In this document: positions 27,197-35,907 of the stretch, in pieces
Layout: each line of letters starts with the position of its first letter
Numbering within the stretch: the stretch's first letter is position 1
NCBI GenBank assembly: GCA_018607135.1
Contig: JABBCA010000033.1
Coordinates: 55,265 to 119,264 of the forward strand
DNA from: Opitutales bacterium
GTDB lineage: Bacteria; Verrucomicrobiota; Verrucomicrobiia; Opitutales; Coraliomargaritaceae
Length of the DNA: 64,000 nt
Direction of reading: 5' to 3'
Made by a program: the position numbers and the translations under genes
The notes under the pieces: generated by a model
Told to the model about the DNA's origin: nothing
What the model saw: the letters and a program-made list of their open reading frames with translations, nothing else
The model's database searches: none

Positions 27197-27200
27197 GTGG

Positions 27201-27479
27201 TTATTTCTTCTTTTTAAACATGCCAAGCATGCGGTCGGTGACCATGTAGCCACCGACAACATTGATCGTTGCGAGCACAATAGCTGCAAACCCGATCCAT
27301 GCGGATGCGGTGTCTGCAGTGGTTTTGACTGCGAGGATGGCGCCAACTACGGTGATGCCAGAAATCGCATTGGAGCCAGACATGAGTGGTGTATGCAATT
27401 GTGAGGGCACTTTAGCGATGAGCTCAAATCCAAGAAAGGCCGCGAGCACGAAAATGAAAAGTAAGAGTGTGAGGTCCAT
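27201..27479 (-). CDS. pntAB: NAD(P) transhydrogenase subunit alpha, membrane part
   Basis: This 92-residue membrane protein corresponds to the C-terminal part of PntA in organisms with a split alpha subunit. It contains three or four helices: LTLLLFIFVLAAFLGFELI, the conserved VPSQLHTPLMSGSNAISGI, and GFAAIVLATINVVGGYMVTD, ending in FKKKK. The HTPLMSGSNAISG motif is diagnostic. It contributes to proton translocation with PntB. Both flanking intergenic spacers contain degenerate heptamer repeats, described separately. Confidence 0.96.
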   Translation of the reverse strand: MDLTLLLFIFVLAAFLGFELIAKVPSQLHTPLMSGSNAISGITVVGAILAVKTTADTASAWIGFAAIVLATINVVGGYMVTDRMLGMFKKKK

Positions 27480-27485
27480 GATTAC

Positions 27486-27537
27486 TTAATGGCTAATGAA
27501 TAATGAATGATGGTTAATGGCTGATAACTGATGGCTG
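27486..27537. repeat. Degenerate heptamer tandem array between pntAA and pntAB
   Basis: About seven 7-base units in register with no interruption, for example TTAATGG, CTAATGA and ATAATGA, rough consensus NTRATRR. The array covers virtually the whole spacer and runs into the pntAA stop codon. Confidence 0.7.
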
Positions 27538-28668
27538 TTAGCTTTTGAACTTTTCGTGGACGATGGTTCCGCCTTTGGTGATGAGGCAGCCGCTCAGAAT
27601 TTCGTCTTCGATATCGTATTTAAAGTCTTTGGCTTCGGTGTCCCAGAAGTGTTCGATTAGATTGTAGAAGTTGGAGGCCAGCATGAGTGTGGCGTCTTTC
27701 GGGTAATAACCTTCGAGATTTTCAGGGCCGATGATGCGCACACCTTTTTCGGTGACGACTTCGTCGCCGACTTTGGAACCTTCAATATTGCCACCAGATT
27801 CGACGGCAAGGTCGATGAGGATGGAGCCGGGCTGCATCTGATCGAGCACCTCTTGGTTGAGGATGAGCGGTGCTTTGCGTCCGAAAAGTTTGGCAGTGGT
27901 GATCACTACATCTGCACGCGCGCAAGCTTTGGCCATTTCGAGACGTTGCTTTTCAAGCTGTTCGGGGGTGAGTTCCTTGGCGTAGCCTTGGTCGGTTTGA
28001 CCCATTTCGCCAAGGTCCACTTTAACGAATTTGGCTCCAAGCGACTTGACTTGTTCTTCAACCACAGGGCGAGTGTCGAAGGCTTCGACTCGAGCGCCAA
28101 GACGCTTGGCTGTAGCGATGGCCTGTAGTCCAGCAACACCAACACCAATAATGAAATAGCGTGCGGGTGAGATGGTGCCTGAAGGGGTCATCATCATAGG
28201 TAAAATCTTAGTCATGCGGTCGGCGGACATCGTGACCGCCGCATAGCCTGCGAGGTTCGCTTGCGAGGAAAGGGCGTCCATCTTCTGTGCGAGCGTGGAG
28301 CGCGGGATCATTTCCAAACTAATTGAAGCAATTTCACGTTTTGCGAGATTGTTGATCAGCTCTTTCTCGTTAAACGGATCCAAGAAGCTAATGTGTAGCG
28401 TGCCAGCTTTGACTTGTGCCAGTTCGACGGGCTCGGGTTTGCGCACGCGAGTGACAATGTCGGCTTGATCGTAACCAGACTTCGCATCCGCCACAATGGT
28501 GGCACCTGCGTCGGAGTAGTCTTGATCGGAATAGTCAGACTTTTTACCTGCGCCAGTCTGCACAAGGACCTCGATTCCGAGGTCGATTAACTTTTTGACT
28601 GTTACGGGGGCAATGGCTGCCCGAGTTTCAGCTGGATGGGTTTCTGTCGGAGCGAATAGGCGCTTCAT
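27538..28668 (-). CDS. pntAA: NAD(P) transhydrogenase subunit alpha, NAD-binding part
   Basis: A 376-residue soluble domain I that binds NAD(H). It belongs to the alanine dehydrogenase/PNT family: KRLFAPTETHPAETRAAI at the start, SLEMIPRSTLAQKMDALSS, a Rossmann fold with IIGVGVAGLQAIATAKRLGA near residue 172, and VITTAKLFGRKAPLIL. The last segment ends VHEKFKS. It is first in the operon; upstream on the - strand a TTGTCA-N17-TTAATT promoter-like pair is visible about 100 bp before the ATG. There is no sign of truncation. Confidence 0.97.
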   Translation of the reverse strand: MKRLFAPTETHPAETRAAIAPVTVKKLIDLGIEVLVQTGAGKKSDYSDQDYSDAGATIVADAKSGYDQADIVTRVRKPEPVELAQVKAGTLHISFLDPFNEKELINNLAKREIASISLEMIPRSTLAQKMDALSSQANLAGYAAVTMSADRMTKILPMMMTPSGTISPARYFIIGVGVAGLQAIATAKRLGARVEAFDTRPVVEEQVKSLGAKFVKVDLGEMGQTDQGYAKELTPEQLEKQRLEMAKACARADVVITTAKLFGRKAPLILNQEVLDQMQPGSILIDLAVESGGNIEGSKVGDEVVTEKGVRIIGPENLEGYYPKDATLMLASNFYNLIEHFWDTEAKDFKYDIEDEILSGCLITKGGTIVHEKFKS

Positions 28669-28860
28669 AATGAATTTGTTTCTTAAGTAAATCTAATGAA
28701 TTTTTATTTGTTGATAAGTGCTGTTAATTATGAGAGCAAGCGGATAATTAAAAATGTAGATATTTTTTTGACAAATTTCAGCAGATGAAACTTTTCTTAC
28801 GCATAGGGCATTGTCTAAAATCGTCTTGCGGGGTGACGTATTGTTTTAATTTTGAGCACC

Positions 28861-28892
28861 AAAAAGGCCGAACGCATTGCGCTCGGCCTTTT
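28861..28892 (-). terminator. Rho-independent terminator, probably bidirectional
   Basis: AAAAGGCCGA pairs perfectly with TCGGCCTTTT around CGCATTGCG-type loop bases, with T or A runs on both sides. It lies 23 bases after the aldolase stop codon on the - strand. Confidence 0.9.
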
Positions 28893-28914
28893 GTCATCTA
28901 AATAGTGGGCAGTT

Positions 28915-29946
28915 TTAAACAGTGCCGAAGATCGTCTTGCCTGTTGAGCAAAGATCGCCTGCAGCTTGTTCAAGACGAGCTGCCATGCTTTTTTCAGCTT
29001 TTTTGAGGTAGCCACGTGGATCGTAGGTCTTCTTGTTGCCAACTTCGCCGTCGATCTTGAGCACGCCTTCGATGTTTTCGCAAATGTGAGTCACCACTGG
29101 GCGCGTGAATGCGTATTGTGTGTCAGTGTCGATGTTCATCTTCACAACACCATACTCAAGTGTTTCGCGGATGTCGCTAAGCTCGGAACCAGAACCACCA
29201 TGGAAAACAAGGTCCATAAATGCTTCGTCGCCGTGTTTGTCTGTAACTGCCTTTTGACCATCACGTAAGATGGTTGGCTTGAGTTTGACGGAGCCCGGCT
29301 TGTAAGCGCCGTGCACGTTTCCGAACGTTGCAGCAAAAAGGAAGCGGCCGATCGGCTGGAGTGCTTCGTAAACTTCGACCATGTCCTCTGGTGTGGTGTA
29401 GAGCTTTTCAGCTGGAAGGCCTGATGTGTCGTGGCCGTCTTCTTCACCGCCTACGCAACCTGCTTCTACTTCGAGGATGATGTTGAGTTCAGCACATTCC
29501 TTGAGGAGCTCCTTAGAGATTGTTAAGTTCTCATCGAGTTCTACTACAGAACCGTCGAACATGTGCGATTGGAAAAGAGGGCCTTTGCCTTCTGCGATTC
29601 GCTTGCGTGATGCTTCAAGAAGTGGCTTTAAGAAGCCGTCAACCTTCTCAGGGTGGCAGTGATCGGTGTGCAGACCAACAAGGATATCATACTTCTCAGC
29701 AAGAAGATGTGTCGCTTCAGCGAGCACGATGGCACCGAATGCTGCGTCTGCAACATTGAGACCGGATGCGAATTGACCGCCACCTGTGGAAACTTGGATG
29801 ATGCCGTCTGTTTTGGCATCTGCAAAAGCTTTAAGCGCAGCGTTAATGGTTGTGATCGAAGTCACGTTGACGGCCGGATAGGCGTAGTTGCCCTTTTGGG
29901 CAGCGTCGAGCATTGCTTCGTATTGTTTTGGTGTTGCTACTGGCAT
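28915..29946 (-). CDS. fbaA: Class II fructose-bisphosphate aldolase
   Basis: Zinc-dependent aldolase of glycolysis and gluconeogenesis, cleaving fructose 1,6-bisphosphate to dihydroxyacetone phosphate and glyceraldehyde 3-phosphate. The 343 residues match class IIA length. Visible motifs: YAYPAVNVTSITTINAAL at the N terminus, GLHTDHCHPEKVDGF with the catalytic Asp and a zinc-ligand His (near 105-111), EVEAGCVGGEEDGHDTSG, ATFGNVHGAYKPG with a zinc-ligand His, and FHGGSGSELSDI for phosphate binding. NIDTDTQYAFTRPV is also typical. It is monocistronic, with its own terminator at 28861. Confidence 0.98.
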   Translation of the reverse strand: MPVATPKQYEAMLDAAQKGNYAYPAVNVTSITTINAALKAFADAKTDGIIQVSTGGGQFASGLNVADAAFGAIVLAEATHLLAEKYDILVGLHTDHCHPEKVDGFLKPLLEASRKRIAEGKGPLFQSHMFDGSVVELDENLTISKELLKECAELNIILEVEAGCVGGEEDGHDTSGLPAEKLYTTPEDMVEVYEALQPIGRFLFAATFGNVHGAYKPGSVKLKPTILRDGQKAVTDKHGDEAFMDLVFHGGSGSELSDIRETLEYGVVKMNIDTDTQYAFTRPVVTHICENIEGVLKIDGEVGNKKTYDPRGYLKKAEKSMAARLEQAAGDLCSTGKTIFGTV

Positions 29947-30108
29947 TTTAGTATCAGTTTTTGTTATTCTACTTTAGGATTAGATTTAGGAATTCTAATG
30001 CTGTGAACGGGTGAAGAAGCAAGATAAATCGAGGCTGCTAAAATATTCAACCTTGGAATTGTGCGTTTGTGAACTCGATGGTGGTTCATTTAGGCCAAAA
30101 ACTAGTGG

Positions 30109-31557
30109 CTAGTCGTATCGCCGACGTAGGTTGGTGGGCAGGATGCCAAGCTCTTCGCGGTATTTGGCGACCGTTCGGCGGGCAATTTTGATGTCTTTAT
30201 CTTGGAGCAAATTGACGATTCCTTGATCGCTAAATGGTTTGGCGGGGTCTTCATCTTCAACGATATGGGTGATCATGTCTTTGATTGTTTTATTCGAAAC
30301 GGACTCTCCATTGGCGGCTTTGAATCCTGGTGTGAAGAAGTATTTGAATGCAAACACACCGTGTGGGGTGTGGATGAATTTGTTGGCGATGGCGCGGCTA
30401 ATGGTCGTTTCATGAACACCGACAGTTTGTGCGATGGTATTCATGGTAAGTGGACGTAGTTTGGAAACGCCATTCTCGAAAAACTCTTTTTGAAAGCTCA
30501 GAATCTCGTTAGTGATGCGCTCGATGGTTTGTTGGCGTTGCTCGATTGAACTGATCAGAAATTTACCTGAACGCATGCGCTCAAGCATGAAGTCCTTTTC
30601 TTTTTTACTAAGAGTTCCTTTAGCTAGTAGTTCTTTATATGCGCTGCTGATGCGTAGTCGTGGAATGTAGTCGTTGTTGAGGATGATCTTCCATTCGTCG
30701 TATTCATCCTTAAATACGGTAACATCTGGTTCAATAATCGAGTTGCTGTCCGCACTGAAACGTTTTCCGGGTGCAGGCTCGAGTGTGGAGATTTCTTCGA
30801 TTGCCGCTTGGACGTCGTCTGGAGTAGTGCCTGTTTTACGACAGATTTCTGGAATGCGGCGGCGCACCAGTAGGCTGAAGTGGTCACGCAGTATGCGACT
30901 GGCGAGTGAGGTTTCGCGACCACGCAGCTCAAGCTGAGTGAGTAAGCAGTCTTGCATGTCTTTGGTGCCAATGCCAGCGGGGTCGAAGGTCTTGAGTAGT
31001 TCAACACACTTTTGCACGGTGCCGTAAGGGATGCGTGCGGTGAGTGCGATGTTGGAAACAGTTTCGGTTAAATAGCCATTATCGTCTAGGCTGCCGATCA
31101 GATAGAAGAGGGCCTCGCGCTCTGAGTCGGAGCAGTCGGTGAGTTCTGCTTGCTCGATTAGATGCTGCTGGAGTGAGACGTCTTGCGTGAGCGAGTTCAT
31201 GAAGTGATCGCGACGCTCTTCGTCTTCTGTCGTGTGTGTGAGTCCGCTGTTCTCTTGGGCAAATTGCTCACGAGCGTCCTCGCTCATTTTATCGAGAATG
31301 CTATAGTCCTCGGCATTGAAGTTGAGTTCTTCGTCGGCTTCTGGTTCGTCGTCGACTCCGCTATCGCGCTCTTCCTCGACGCTGATGCAGTCGATCGGGA
31401 GTTCTTCTAGTAGCGGATTCACCTGGAGTTCTTCGAGTATGGAGGTTCGTAGTTCGACCGCAGGGGCTTGTAGAATTTTTAGCGAATTGCGTAGTTGCGG
31501 TGCGAGGACGAGCGACTGCGTTTGCTTTTGTGTTTGTTGGAAACCTTGTGAGCTCAT
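30109..31557 (-). CDS. rpoN: RNA polymerase sigma-54 factor
   Basis: Sigma-54 directs RNA polymerase to -24/-12 promoters that need enhancer-binding ATPases. Region I is clear at the N terminus: [18 protein letters not shown], with the glutamine- and leucine-rich activator-interacting segment. An acidic linker (residues 60-100) and a core-binding domain follow. The C-terminal DNA-binding part includes [20 protein letters not shown] (helix-turn-helix) and the RpoN box [10 protein letters not shown] near residue 465, followed by [13 protein letters not shown]. Full length at 482 residues. It is 15 bases downstream of a Ser/Thr kinase gene and probably co-transcribed with it. I did not find a convincing sigma-54 promoter in the window. 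Confidence 0.98.
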   Translation of the reverse strand: MSSQGFQQTQKQTQSLVLAPQLRNSLKILQAPAVELRTSILEELQVNPLLEELPIDCISVEEERDSGVDDEPEADEELNFNAEDYSILDKMSEDAREQFAQENSGLTHTTEDEERRDHFMNSLTQDVSLQQHLIEQAELTDCSDSEREALFYLIGSLDDNGYLTETVSNIALTARIPYGTVQKCVELLKTFDPAGIGTKDMQDCLLTQLELRGRETSLASRILRDHFSLLVRRRIPEICRKTGTTPDDVQAAIEEISTLEPAPGKRFSADSNSIIEPDVTVFKDEYDEWKIILNNDYIPRLRISSAYKELLAKGTLSKKEKDFMLERMRSGKFLISSIEQRQQTIERITNEILSFQKEFFENGVSKLRPLTMNTIAQTVGVHETTISRAIANKFIHTPHGVFAFKYFFTPGFKAANGESVSNKTIKDMITHIVEDEDPAKPFSDQGIVNLLQDKDIKIARRTVAKYREELGILPTNLRRRYD

Positions 31558-31572
31558 ACTTCTTACGGATTC

Positions 31573-32583
31573 CTAAATAAATGGGTTTGAGCCTATTCCA
31601 GGTGTTTTTTTACGAATCCAGCGGCGCGCAGCGTGTTCACCGTCTTTGCTGTAAAGATCTACGATGTAGTTCGCTAGCTTTTCATTGGTGGGGCCGTAGC
31701 CTTCTCCGTAGATAAATTTCTCAAGTGCCGTGAGCATGTGATCTGCGCTTTGGTAGCGCAAGTTGCGGTCGCGTTTGAAGCCAAGTTGTAAAATGTCGTC
31801 GAGTCGCGGGTCGATTCGACGGTCCATTTCATTGAAGTCAGGGATGGATAGTTTTAAGATGTTATGGCGCGTTGCAGAGCCCGAGCTTGCTTCGAATATA
31901 TTTTCGCCTAGCAGCATCTCTGCCAATATGATCGCGCAGCTGAAAAGATCGGCGCGTGCATCGGTAATTTCTCGGCGCGCTTGCTCTGGTGAAAGATATT
32001 CGTCTTTGCCTGCAATCACTTCGCCTTCTTCATTATACATCAGGTCGAAGGCCTTTGCGATGCCGAAGTCGGTGAGCTTTACGTCACCTTCGTAGGCGAG
32101 CATAATATTGCGAGGGTTGACGTCGCGGTGGACGATTCCGAGTGGTCTACCTGACTTATCGCACTTCTTGTGTGCATAGGCTAGGCCTCTGCATATACGT
32201 GAAATAATGAAGGCTGCGAGATCGGGTGGTATGCTCTGGCCTGTTTCTAGGTGTTTGCTAATGAAGTCGTCTAGGGTGATGCCATCGACGAATTCCATAG
32301 TCATAAAATACTGACCACTGATTTCTCCAAGATGATAGGTTTGGACGATATTGGTATGAATGAGGTCGGCGACTAGTTTTGCTTCGCCAACGAAATTACT
32401 GCGAAACTCATCGATCTTTGAGTATTCTTCACGGATGAGTTTGACTGCAACACGCTTTGAGAAATTACCTGCTCCGTGCTGGATGCCATCATACACGATA
32501 CCCATACCGCCTTCAGCGATGACATCAATCAACTCAAAGCGTAGTTCATCAAATATGTGTTTTAAATGGTTCACCTGCACCAA
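31573..32583 (-). CDS. Serine/threonine protein kinase
   Basis: A 336-residue Hanks-type kinase. Seen are the glycine loop [10 protein letters not shown] (25-34), the catalytic Lys in VAVKLI (near 49), HRDVNPRN (catalytic loop), DFGIAKAF (Mg-binding), and YLSPEQARR in the activation segment. There is no transmembrane helix or extracellular sensor; the 50 residues after the kinase fold ([20 protein letters not shown]) are helical and of unknown role. The start is unusual: no ATG precedes the glycine loop, so TTG (32583) or GTG (32580, 32574) must be used. The gene directly precedes rpoN with a 15-base gap, suggesting a shared transcript and possibly a functional link to sigma-54 control. Its targets are unknown. 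Confidence 0.92.
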   Translation of the reverse strand: MVQVNHLKHIFDELRFELIDVIAEGGMGIVYDGIQHGAGNFSKRVAVKLIREEYSKIDEFRSNFVGEAKLVADLIHTNIVQTYHLGEISGQYFMTMEFVDGITLDDFISKHLETGQSIPPDLAAFIISRICRGLAYAHKKCDKSGRPLGIVHRDVNPRNIMLAYEGDVKLTDFGIAKAFDLMYNEEGEVIAGKDEYLSPEQARREITDARADLFSCAIILAEMLLGENIFEASSGSATRHNILKLSIPDFNEMDRRIDPRLDDILQLGFKRDRNLRYQSADHMLTALEKFIYGEGYGPTNEKLANYIVDLYSKDGEHAARRWIRKKTPGIGSNPFI

Positions 32584-32680
32584 TTAATGACACGATTTTT
32601 GAATTCGCAAGCGATTTCATATCAATCTAGCATGGAAAATGCTTTAACATTAGAATCGACAGAATCTAAGCTTCCGCTAG

Positions 32681-32709
32681 TTGACATCTAAGACTCCTAA
32701 GTTTTGATT
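32681..32709 (+). promoter_or_regulatory. Putative sigma-70-type promoter of the ErpA-like gene
   Basis: TTGACA at 32681-32686, a 17-base spacer, and TTGATT at 32704-32709. The ATG at 32716 lies only six bases after the -10 element, implying a leaderless or nearly leaderless transcript. The same TTGACA-17-TTGATT pair occurs at 48111. Confidence 0.5.
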
Positions 32710-32715
32710 CCATCT

Positions 32716-33033
32716 ATGATTACGCTAACAGATAGTGCCGTGCAGCAAATTCGTAAATTGGCTGCAGAAAAAGCCGCAGACGGGCAGTTGCTGCGAATCT
32801 TTGTGGAAGCAGGGGGTTGCTCTGGTTTCGAGTATGGAATGTCATTTGATGACGTGAAATCCGAGGATCAGCAGCTTGAAAGCAACGGCGTGTCGTTTTT
32901 AGTGGATGAGACAAGCTTCGAGTATTTGGATGGTTGTGAGGTGGATTTTGACGATGGCCTCAGCGGTAAGGGCTTTGATATTCGCAACCCGAATGCGAGC
33001 AGCACATGTGGCTGTGGTCGTTCCTTTAACTAA
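32716..33033 (+). CDS. HesB/IscA/ErpA-type iron-sulfur cluster protein
   Basis: An A-type carrier that accepts and delivers Fe-S clusters to apoproteins. From the ATG at 32716 (105 residues) the features are ITLTDSAVQQIRKL, RIFVEAGGCSGFEYGM with the first Cys, and SSTCGCGRSFN with the C-terminal Cys pair. These three cysteines are the cluster ligands in the family. VDETSFEYLDGCEVDF is typical of the ErpA/IscA fold. The TTG at 32704 is part of the -10 box and is not a likely start. It is followed after about 90 bases by class I fumarase, a 4Fe-4S enzyme and a plausible client. No other isc or suf genes are in the window. Confidence 0.93.
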   Translation: MITLTDSAVQQIRKLAAEKAADGQLLRIFVEAGGCSGFEYGMSFDDVKSEDQQLESNGVSFLVDETSFEYLDGCEVDFDDGLSGKGFDIRNPNASSTCGCGRSFN

Positions 33034-33124
33034 CCGAATCGTATTTCCGATTCGTGCGGATTACTCACTTGCATTTCATGTTTAGTGGATCTAATGCTAT
33101 TTATTCTTTAAATTAGTAAACGAA

Positions 33125-34807
33125 ATGGCCAAACCAACACCTCCTTTTCACTATCAAAAGCAATTTCCTCTCGGCGCGGATCAAACTGAGTATCGCTTGT
33201 TGACTAACGAGTTTGTCGAAACAGTCGACTTTAACGGTGAAGCAATGCTAAAGGTTAACCCTCAGGCGCTGACCTACCTTGCGGAAACAGCGATGCGTGA
33301 AATTTCGTTTAAATTGCGGACTAAGCATTTACAAGAGGTCGCAGCGATCTTGGATGACCCAGAAGCGACAAATAACGATCGCACCATTGCGTTGACGATG
33401 TTACGCAATGCTGAAGTGGCCGTGCACGGGGTGTTGCCATTCTGTCAAGACACTGGCACAGCGATTATCCTCGGCAAGAAAGGGCAACGTGTTTGGACTG
33501 GCGGTGGTGACGAGGCCGCATTGTCGCAAGGCGTTTACAATACTTACACTAAGGAAAATCTACGTTATTCTCAAACGGCGCCGATTACAATGTATGAGGA
33601 GAAGAACACGGGTTGTAATCTCCCTGCGCAAATTGACTTGCTTGCTACGGATAGTGATAGCTACGACTTCCTCTTTGTGGCTAAGGGAGGAGGGTCTGCA
33701 AACAAAACATTTCTTTTTCAAGAAACAAAGGCTCTACTAAACCCTGCCAACCTCGAAAAGTTTTGTATTGAGAAAATGGGCACACTTGGCACCTCGGCTT
33801 GTCCGCCGTATCATATTGCAATCGTGATCGGCGGCACTTCCGCTGAGACTACGATGAAGACGGTGAAGCTCGCGTCGACGAAGTATTACGATGAATTGCC
33901 GACTCAAGGTAATGAGCACGGCCAGGCATTTCGTGATCTTGAACTGGAGCAAAAGCTACTTGGCTACACGCGCAAGATGGGCTATGGAGCGCAGTTTGGT
34001 GGTAAATACTTTGCACTGGATGTTCGCGTGATTCGCTTGCCGCGACATGGTGCTTCTTGCCCCGTTGGCATTGGTGTCTCGTGCTCAGCGGATCGAAATG
34101 CGAAGGCTCGCATCGATAAAGATGGAGTCTGGCTCGAGAAGCTCGAAGACAATCCGGGTCGTTTCTTGCCTGCTGAGGCTGATGAGAAGAAACCAGATGA
34201 GTCGGTGAAGATAAATCTGAATCGTCCGATGACCGAGATCTTGGCTGAGTTGACGCAGTATCCAGTCACTACGCCGCTCTCGCTGACTGGAACCATTGTA
34301 GTGGCGCGCGACATGGCACATGCCAAATTGCAAGAACGACTGGATCGTGGAGAGGGCATGCCTGATTACATGAAAAATCACCCAGTTTACTATGCAGGTC
34401 CGGCGAAGACACCTGCGGGTAAGCCCTCTGGTTCCTTCGGCCCGACGACTGCGGGTCGCATGGACTCGTATGTGGCGCCGTTCCAAGCTGAGGGAGGATC
34501 GATGATCATGCTCGCAAAGGGCAATCGCTCGCAACAAGTGACGGATGCCTGCAAGCAATATGGTGGTTTCTATCTTGGTTCGATAGGTGGTCCGGCAGCC
34601 TTACTCGCGGAGCACAATATCAAGAAGGTTGAGGTGCTTGAGTATGCCGAACTTGGTATGGAAGCTGTTTGGAAAATTGAGGTGGAAAATTTCCCTGCGT
34701 ATATCCTAGTCGATGACAAAGGAAACGATTTCTTTGCTGGTATTCGCGACACTTGCAATGCCTGTGCATTACAGGCTTTCGAGACGGCTAAGGCTGACGC
34801 GAAGTAG
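33125..34807 (+). CDS. fumA: Fumarate hydratase, class I
   Basis: An iron-sulfur-dependent fumarase of the TCA cycle interconverting fumarate and L-malate. At 560 residues it is the long single-chain form with both alpha and beta domains. The N-terminal domain has [11 protein letters not shown] and [30 protein letters not shown] and [15 protein letters not shown], providing the three cysteines of the 4Fe-4S cluster. The C-terminal domain shows [12 protein letters not shown] and [14 protein letters not shown]. There is no sign of frameshift. It is oxygen-sensitive in known cases. It could also act on mesaconate or tartrate in some homologues, but the sequence looks like FumA/FumB. Confidence 0.96.
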   Translation: MAKPTPPFHYQKQFPLGADQTEYRLLTNEFVETVDFNGEAMLKVNPQALTYLAETAMREISFKLRTKHLQEVAAILDDPEATNNDRTIALTMLRNAEVAVHGVLPFCQDTGTAIILGKKGQRVWTGGGDEAALSQGVYNTYTKENLRYSQTAPITMYEEKNTGCNLPAQIDLLATDSDSYDFLFVAKGGGSANKTFLFQETKALLNPANLEKFCIEKMGTLGTSACPPYHIAIVIGGTSAETTMKTVKLASTKYYDELPTQGNEHGQAFRDLELEQKLLGYTRKMGYGAQFGGKYFALDVRVIRLPRHGASCPVGIGVSCSADRNAKARIDKDGVWLEKLEDNPGRFLPAEADEKKPDESVKINLNRPMTEILAELTQYPVTTPLSLTGTIVVARDMAHAKLQERLDRGEGMPDYMKNHPVYYAGPAKTPAGKPSGSFGPTTAGRMDSYVAPFQAEGGSMIMLAKGNRSQQVTDACKQYGGFYLGSIGGPAALLAEHNIKKVEVLEYAELGMEAVWKIEVENFPAYILVDDKGNDFFAGIRDTCNACALQAFETAKADAK

Positions 34808-34886
34808 AAGGGCGGTGGCGACTTTTTTTGTAGTAGAGGGTTTCAGCTAACCCAAAACCATTCTGTTTACGGCGCGCGTTCATGCC

Positions 34887-35195
34887 TCAAGCGGTGATGC
34901 CGCCTCGTTCACGGGCTTCGATGCATTGCGGGCTGCCGGCTTCAAAGCGTCGGCAAACACTGGGCCTTGTTGCGTAGATTTGGCAGAGCTGATCCTCTTT
35001 CAAGAACACACAAGTTTCGTGAAATGGTAGGGGATACATTTGGTAGGCTTTTTCCTCTGTTTGAAGGTGTGGCTCTAAGCTGCGTGTCTCATTTAGAATT
35101 CGTGGCTCGCGCTGGGCATCCTCTTTACTTGCAAAGATCGGGAAGCAGCGGCAGCAGGCTCCACAATTTGTGCAATCGTATTTGGTAGTATTCAC
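34887..35195 (-). CDS. YkgJ-family cysteine cluster protein
   Basis: A 102-residue protein with the zinc- or iron-chelating YkgJ pattern: CTNCGACC near the N terminus, then ETCVFLKEDQLCQIYATRPSVC and SPQCIEAR. The conserved cysteines, about eight, probably bind a metal or Fe-S cluster; biochemical function of the family is uncertain. The N-terminal CxNCGxCC and RPxxCRRFE are family hallmarks. It is convergent with the fumarase gene and lies downstream of the CxxxC repeat gene, separated from it by a strong terminator at 35201. Confidence 0.88.
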   Translation of the reverse strand: MNTTKYDCTNCGACCRCFPIFASKEDAQREPRILNETRSLEPHLQTEEKAYQMYPLPFHETCVFLKEDQLCQIYATRPSVCRRFEAGSPQCIEARERGGITA

Positions 35196-35200
35196 AAATA

Positions 35201-35237
35201 AAAAAAGCTCTGTCGCAAAGTGCGAGCAGAGCTTTTA
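35201..35237 (-). terminator. Rho-independent terminator
   Basis: AAAAGCTCTG and CAGAGCTTTT make a strong stem with a 12-base loop region, followed on the - strand by a T run. It terminates the CxxxC-repeat gene, 22 bases after its stop codon. Confidence 0.9.
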
Positions 35238-35258
35238 AAAATTAGCTGATGCTTCGTA

Positions 35259-35645
35259 TTAAGCAACTACGTAGTCAGATGCTGAAAAAGTGGCCTTGTC
35301 ACCTTTTTTGTCTTTATCGCAACCATCTCCGCAGCTACCTGCTAACTCGACGGACTGTGCAGAGAAAGTGGCCTTGTCAGCGTCTTTCTTTTTGTCCCCG
35401 CCACATTTAGAGCCACAATTATCGCCGGCCAGTTGGGTGTCGACCGCCATGTTACCTGCTTTGTCAGTCTCTTTTGTTTTGTCACACTTTTTGCCGCAGT
35501 TGTCGCCAGCGACGATAACTGAGGATTCAGTGATGCCGGCCTTGTCGCCTTTGTTGTCTTTGTCGCATTTGTCACCACAGCCAGAACCTGCGTAGGCAAG
35601 CGAAGCTGTGAGTGCAAGGAAGGAGAGAATGAGTAGTTTTTTCAT
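35259..35645 (-). CDS. Small secreted CxxxC tandem-repeat protein
   Basis: A 128-residue protein with a clear signal peptide (LLILSFLALTASLAYA). The mature part consists of four repeats of about 27 residues, each starting AGxxCGxxC, continuing with a Lys/Asp-rich segment (DKxKxxDKA) and ending in a short Ser/Val-rich stretch. Eight cysteines occur as four CxxxC pairs: CGDKC, CGKKC, CGSKC and CGDGC. No family is recognised. The organisation suggests metal binding, or a modified peptide, in the periplasm or outside. The gene has its own terminator. It lies 262 bases downstream of the flavinylation operon on the same strand. Bufferin-type peptides also have repeated CxxxC-like motifs, but no DUF692 modification enzyme is encoded nearby. 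Confidence 0.85.
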   Translation of the reverse strand: MKKLLILSFLALTASLAYAGSGCGDKCDKDNKGDKAGITESSVIVAGDNCGKKCDKTKETDKAGNMAVDTQLAGDNCGSKCGGDKKKDADKATFSAQSVELAGSCGDGCDKDKKGDKATFSASDYVVA

Positions 35646-35782
35646 AGTAGATGTTATTTTGTGTGATTGTAGAGAACGTTAACGACTGTTAGAGAAACAA
35701 AGTTTCATAAAATTTCAAATTTTGTGACGATTTTTAGCAAACTTAGAACTGACAGAATCATTTCGAGTTGACGAAGCGCTGT

Positions 35783-35806
35783 GGGCGAGGGTTAAGCCCT
35801 CGTCCC
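35783..35806. repeat. GC-rich hairpin after apbE
   Basis: GGGCGAGGG and CCCTCGTCCC form a stem with one bulged base around a 5-base loop, 100 bases after the ApbE stop codon. No T run follows on the - strand, so it may stabilise or stop the operon transcript without being a standard terminator. Confidence 0.35.
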
Positions 35807-35907
35807 GTGTGAATAGTAAGCTTTAAGGTCGAGGGATAAACCTTCTCCTGCAAAGCAAATAGTTTGTGCAGCGTAGAGGTTTCCAGAAGGTGCACATTAG
35901 CTAAACT

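Noticed and set aside
35259..35645. CxxxC repeat protein as a bufferin/MNIO-modified metallophore
   Set aside because: No DUF692 (MNIO) enzyme or DUF2063 partner is encoded nearby, and the repeat lacks the EGKCG pattern; kept only as a loose analogy.
35646..35907. Fur box upstream of the CxxxC repeat gene
   Set aside because: The best candidate (around AATGATT) matches only about 8 of 14 positions, no better than chance in AT-rich DNA.
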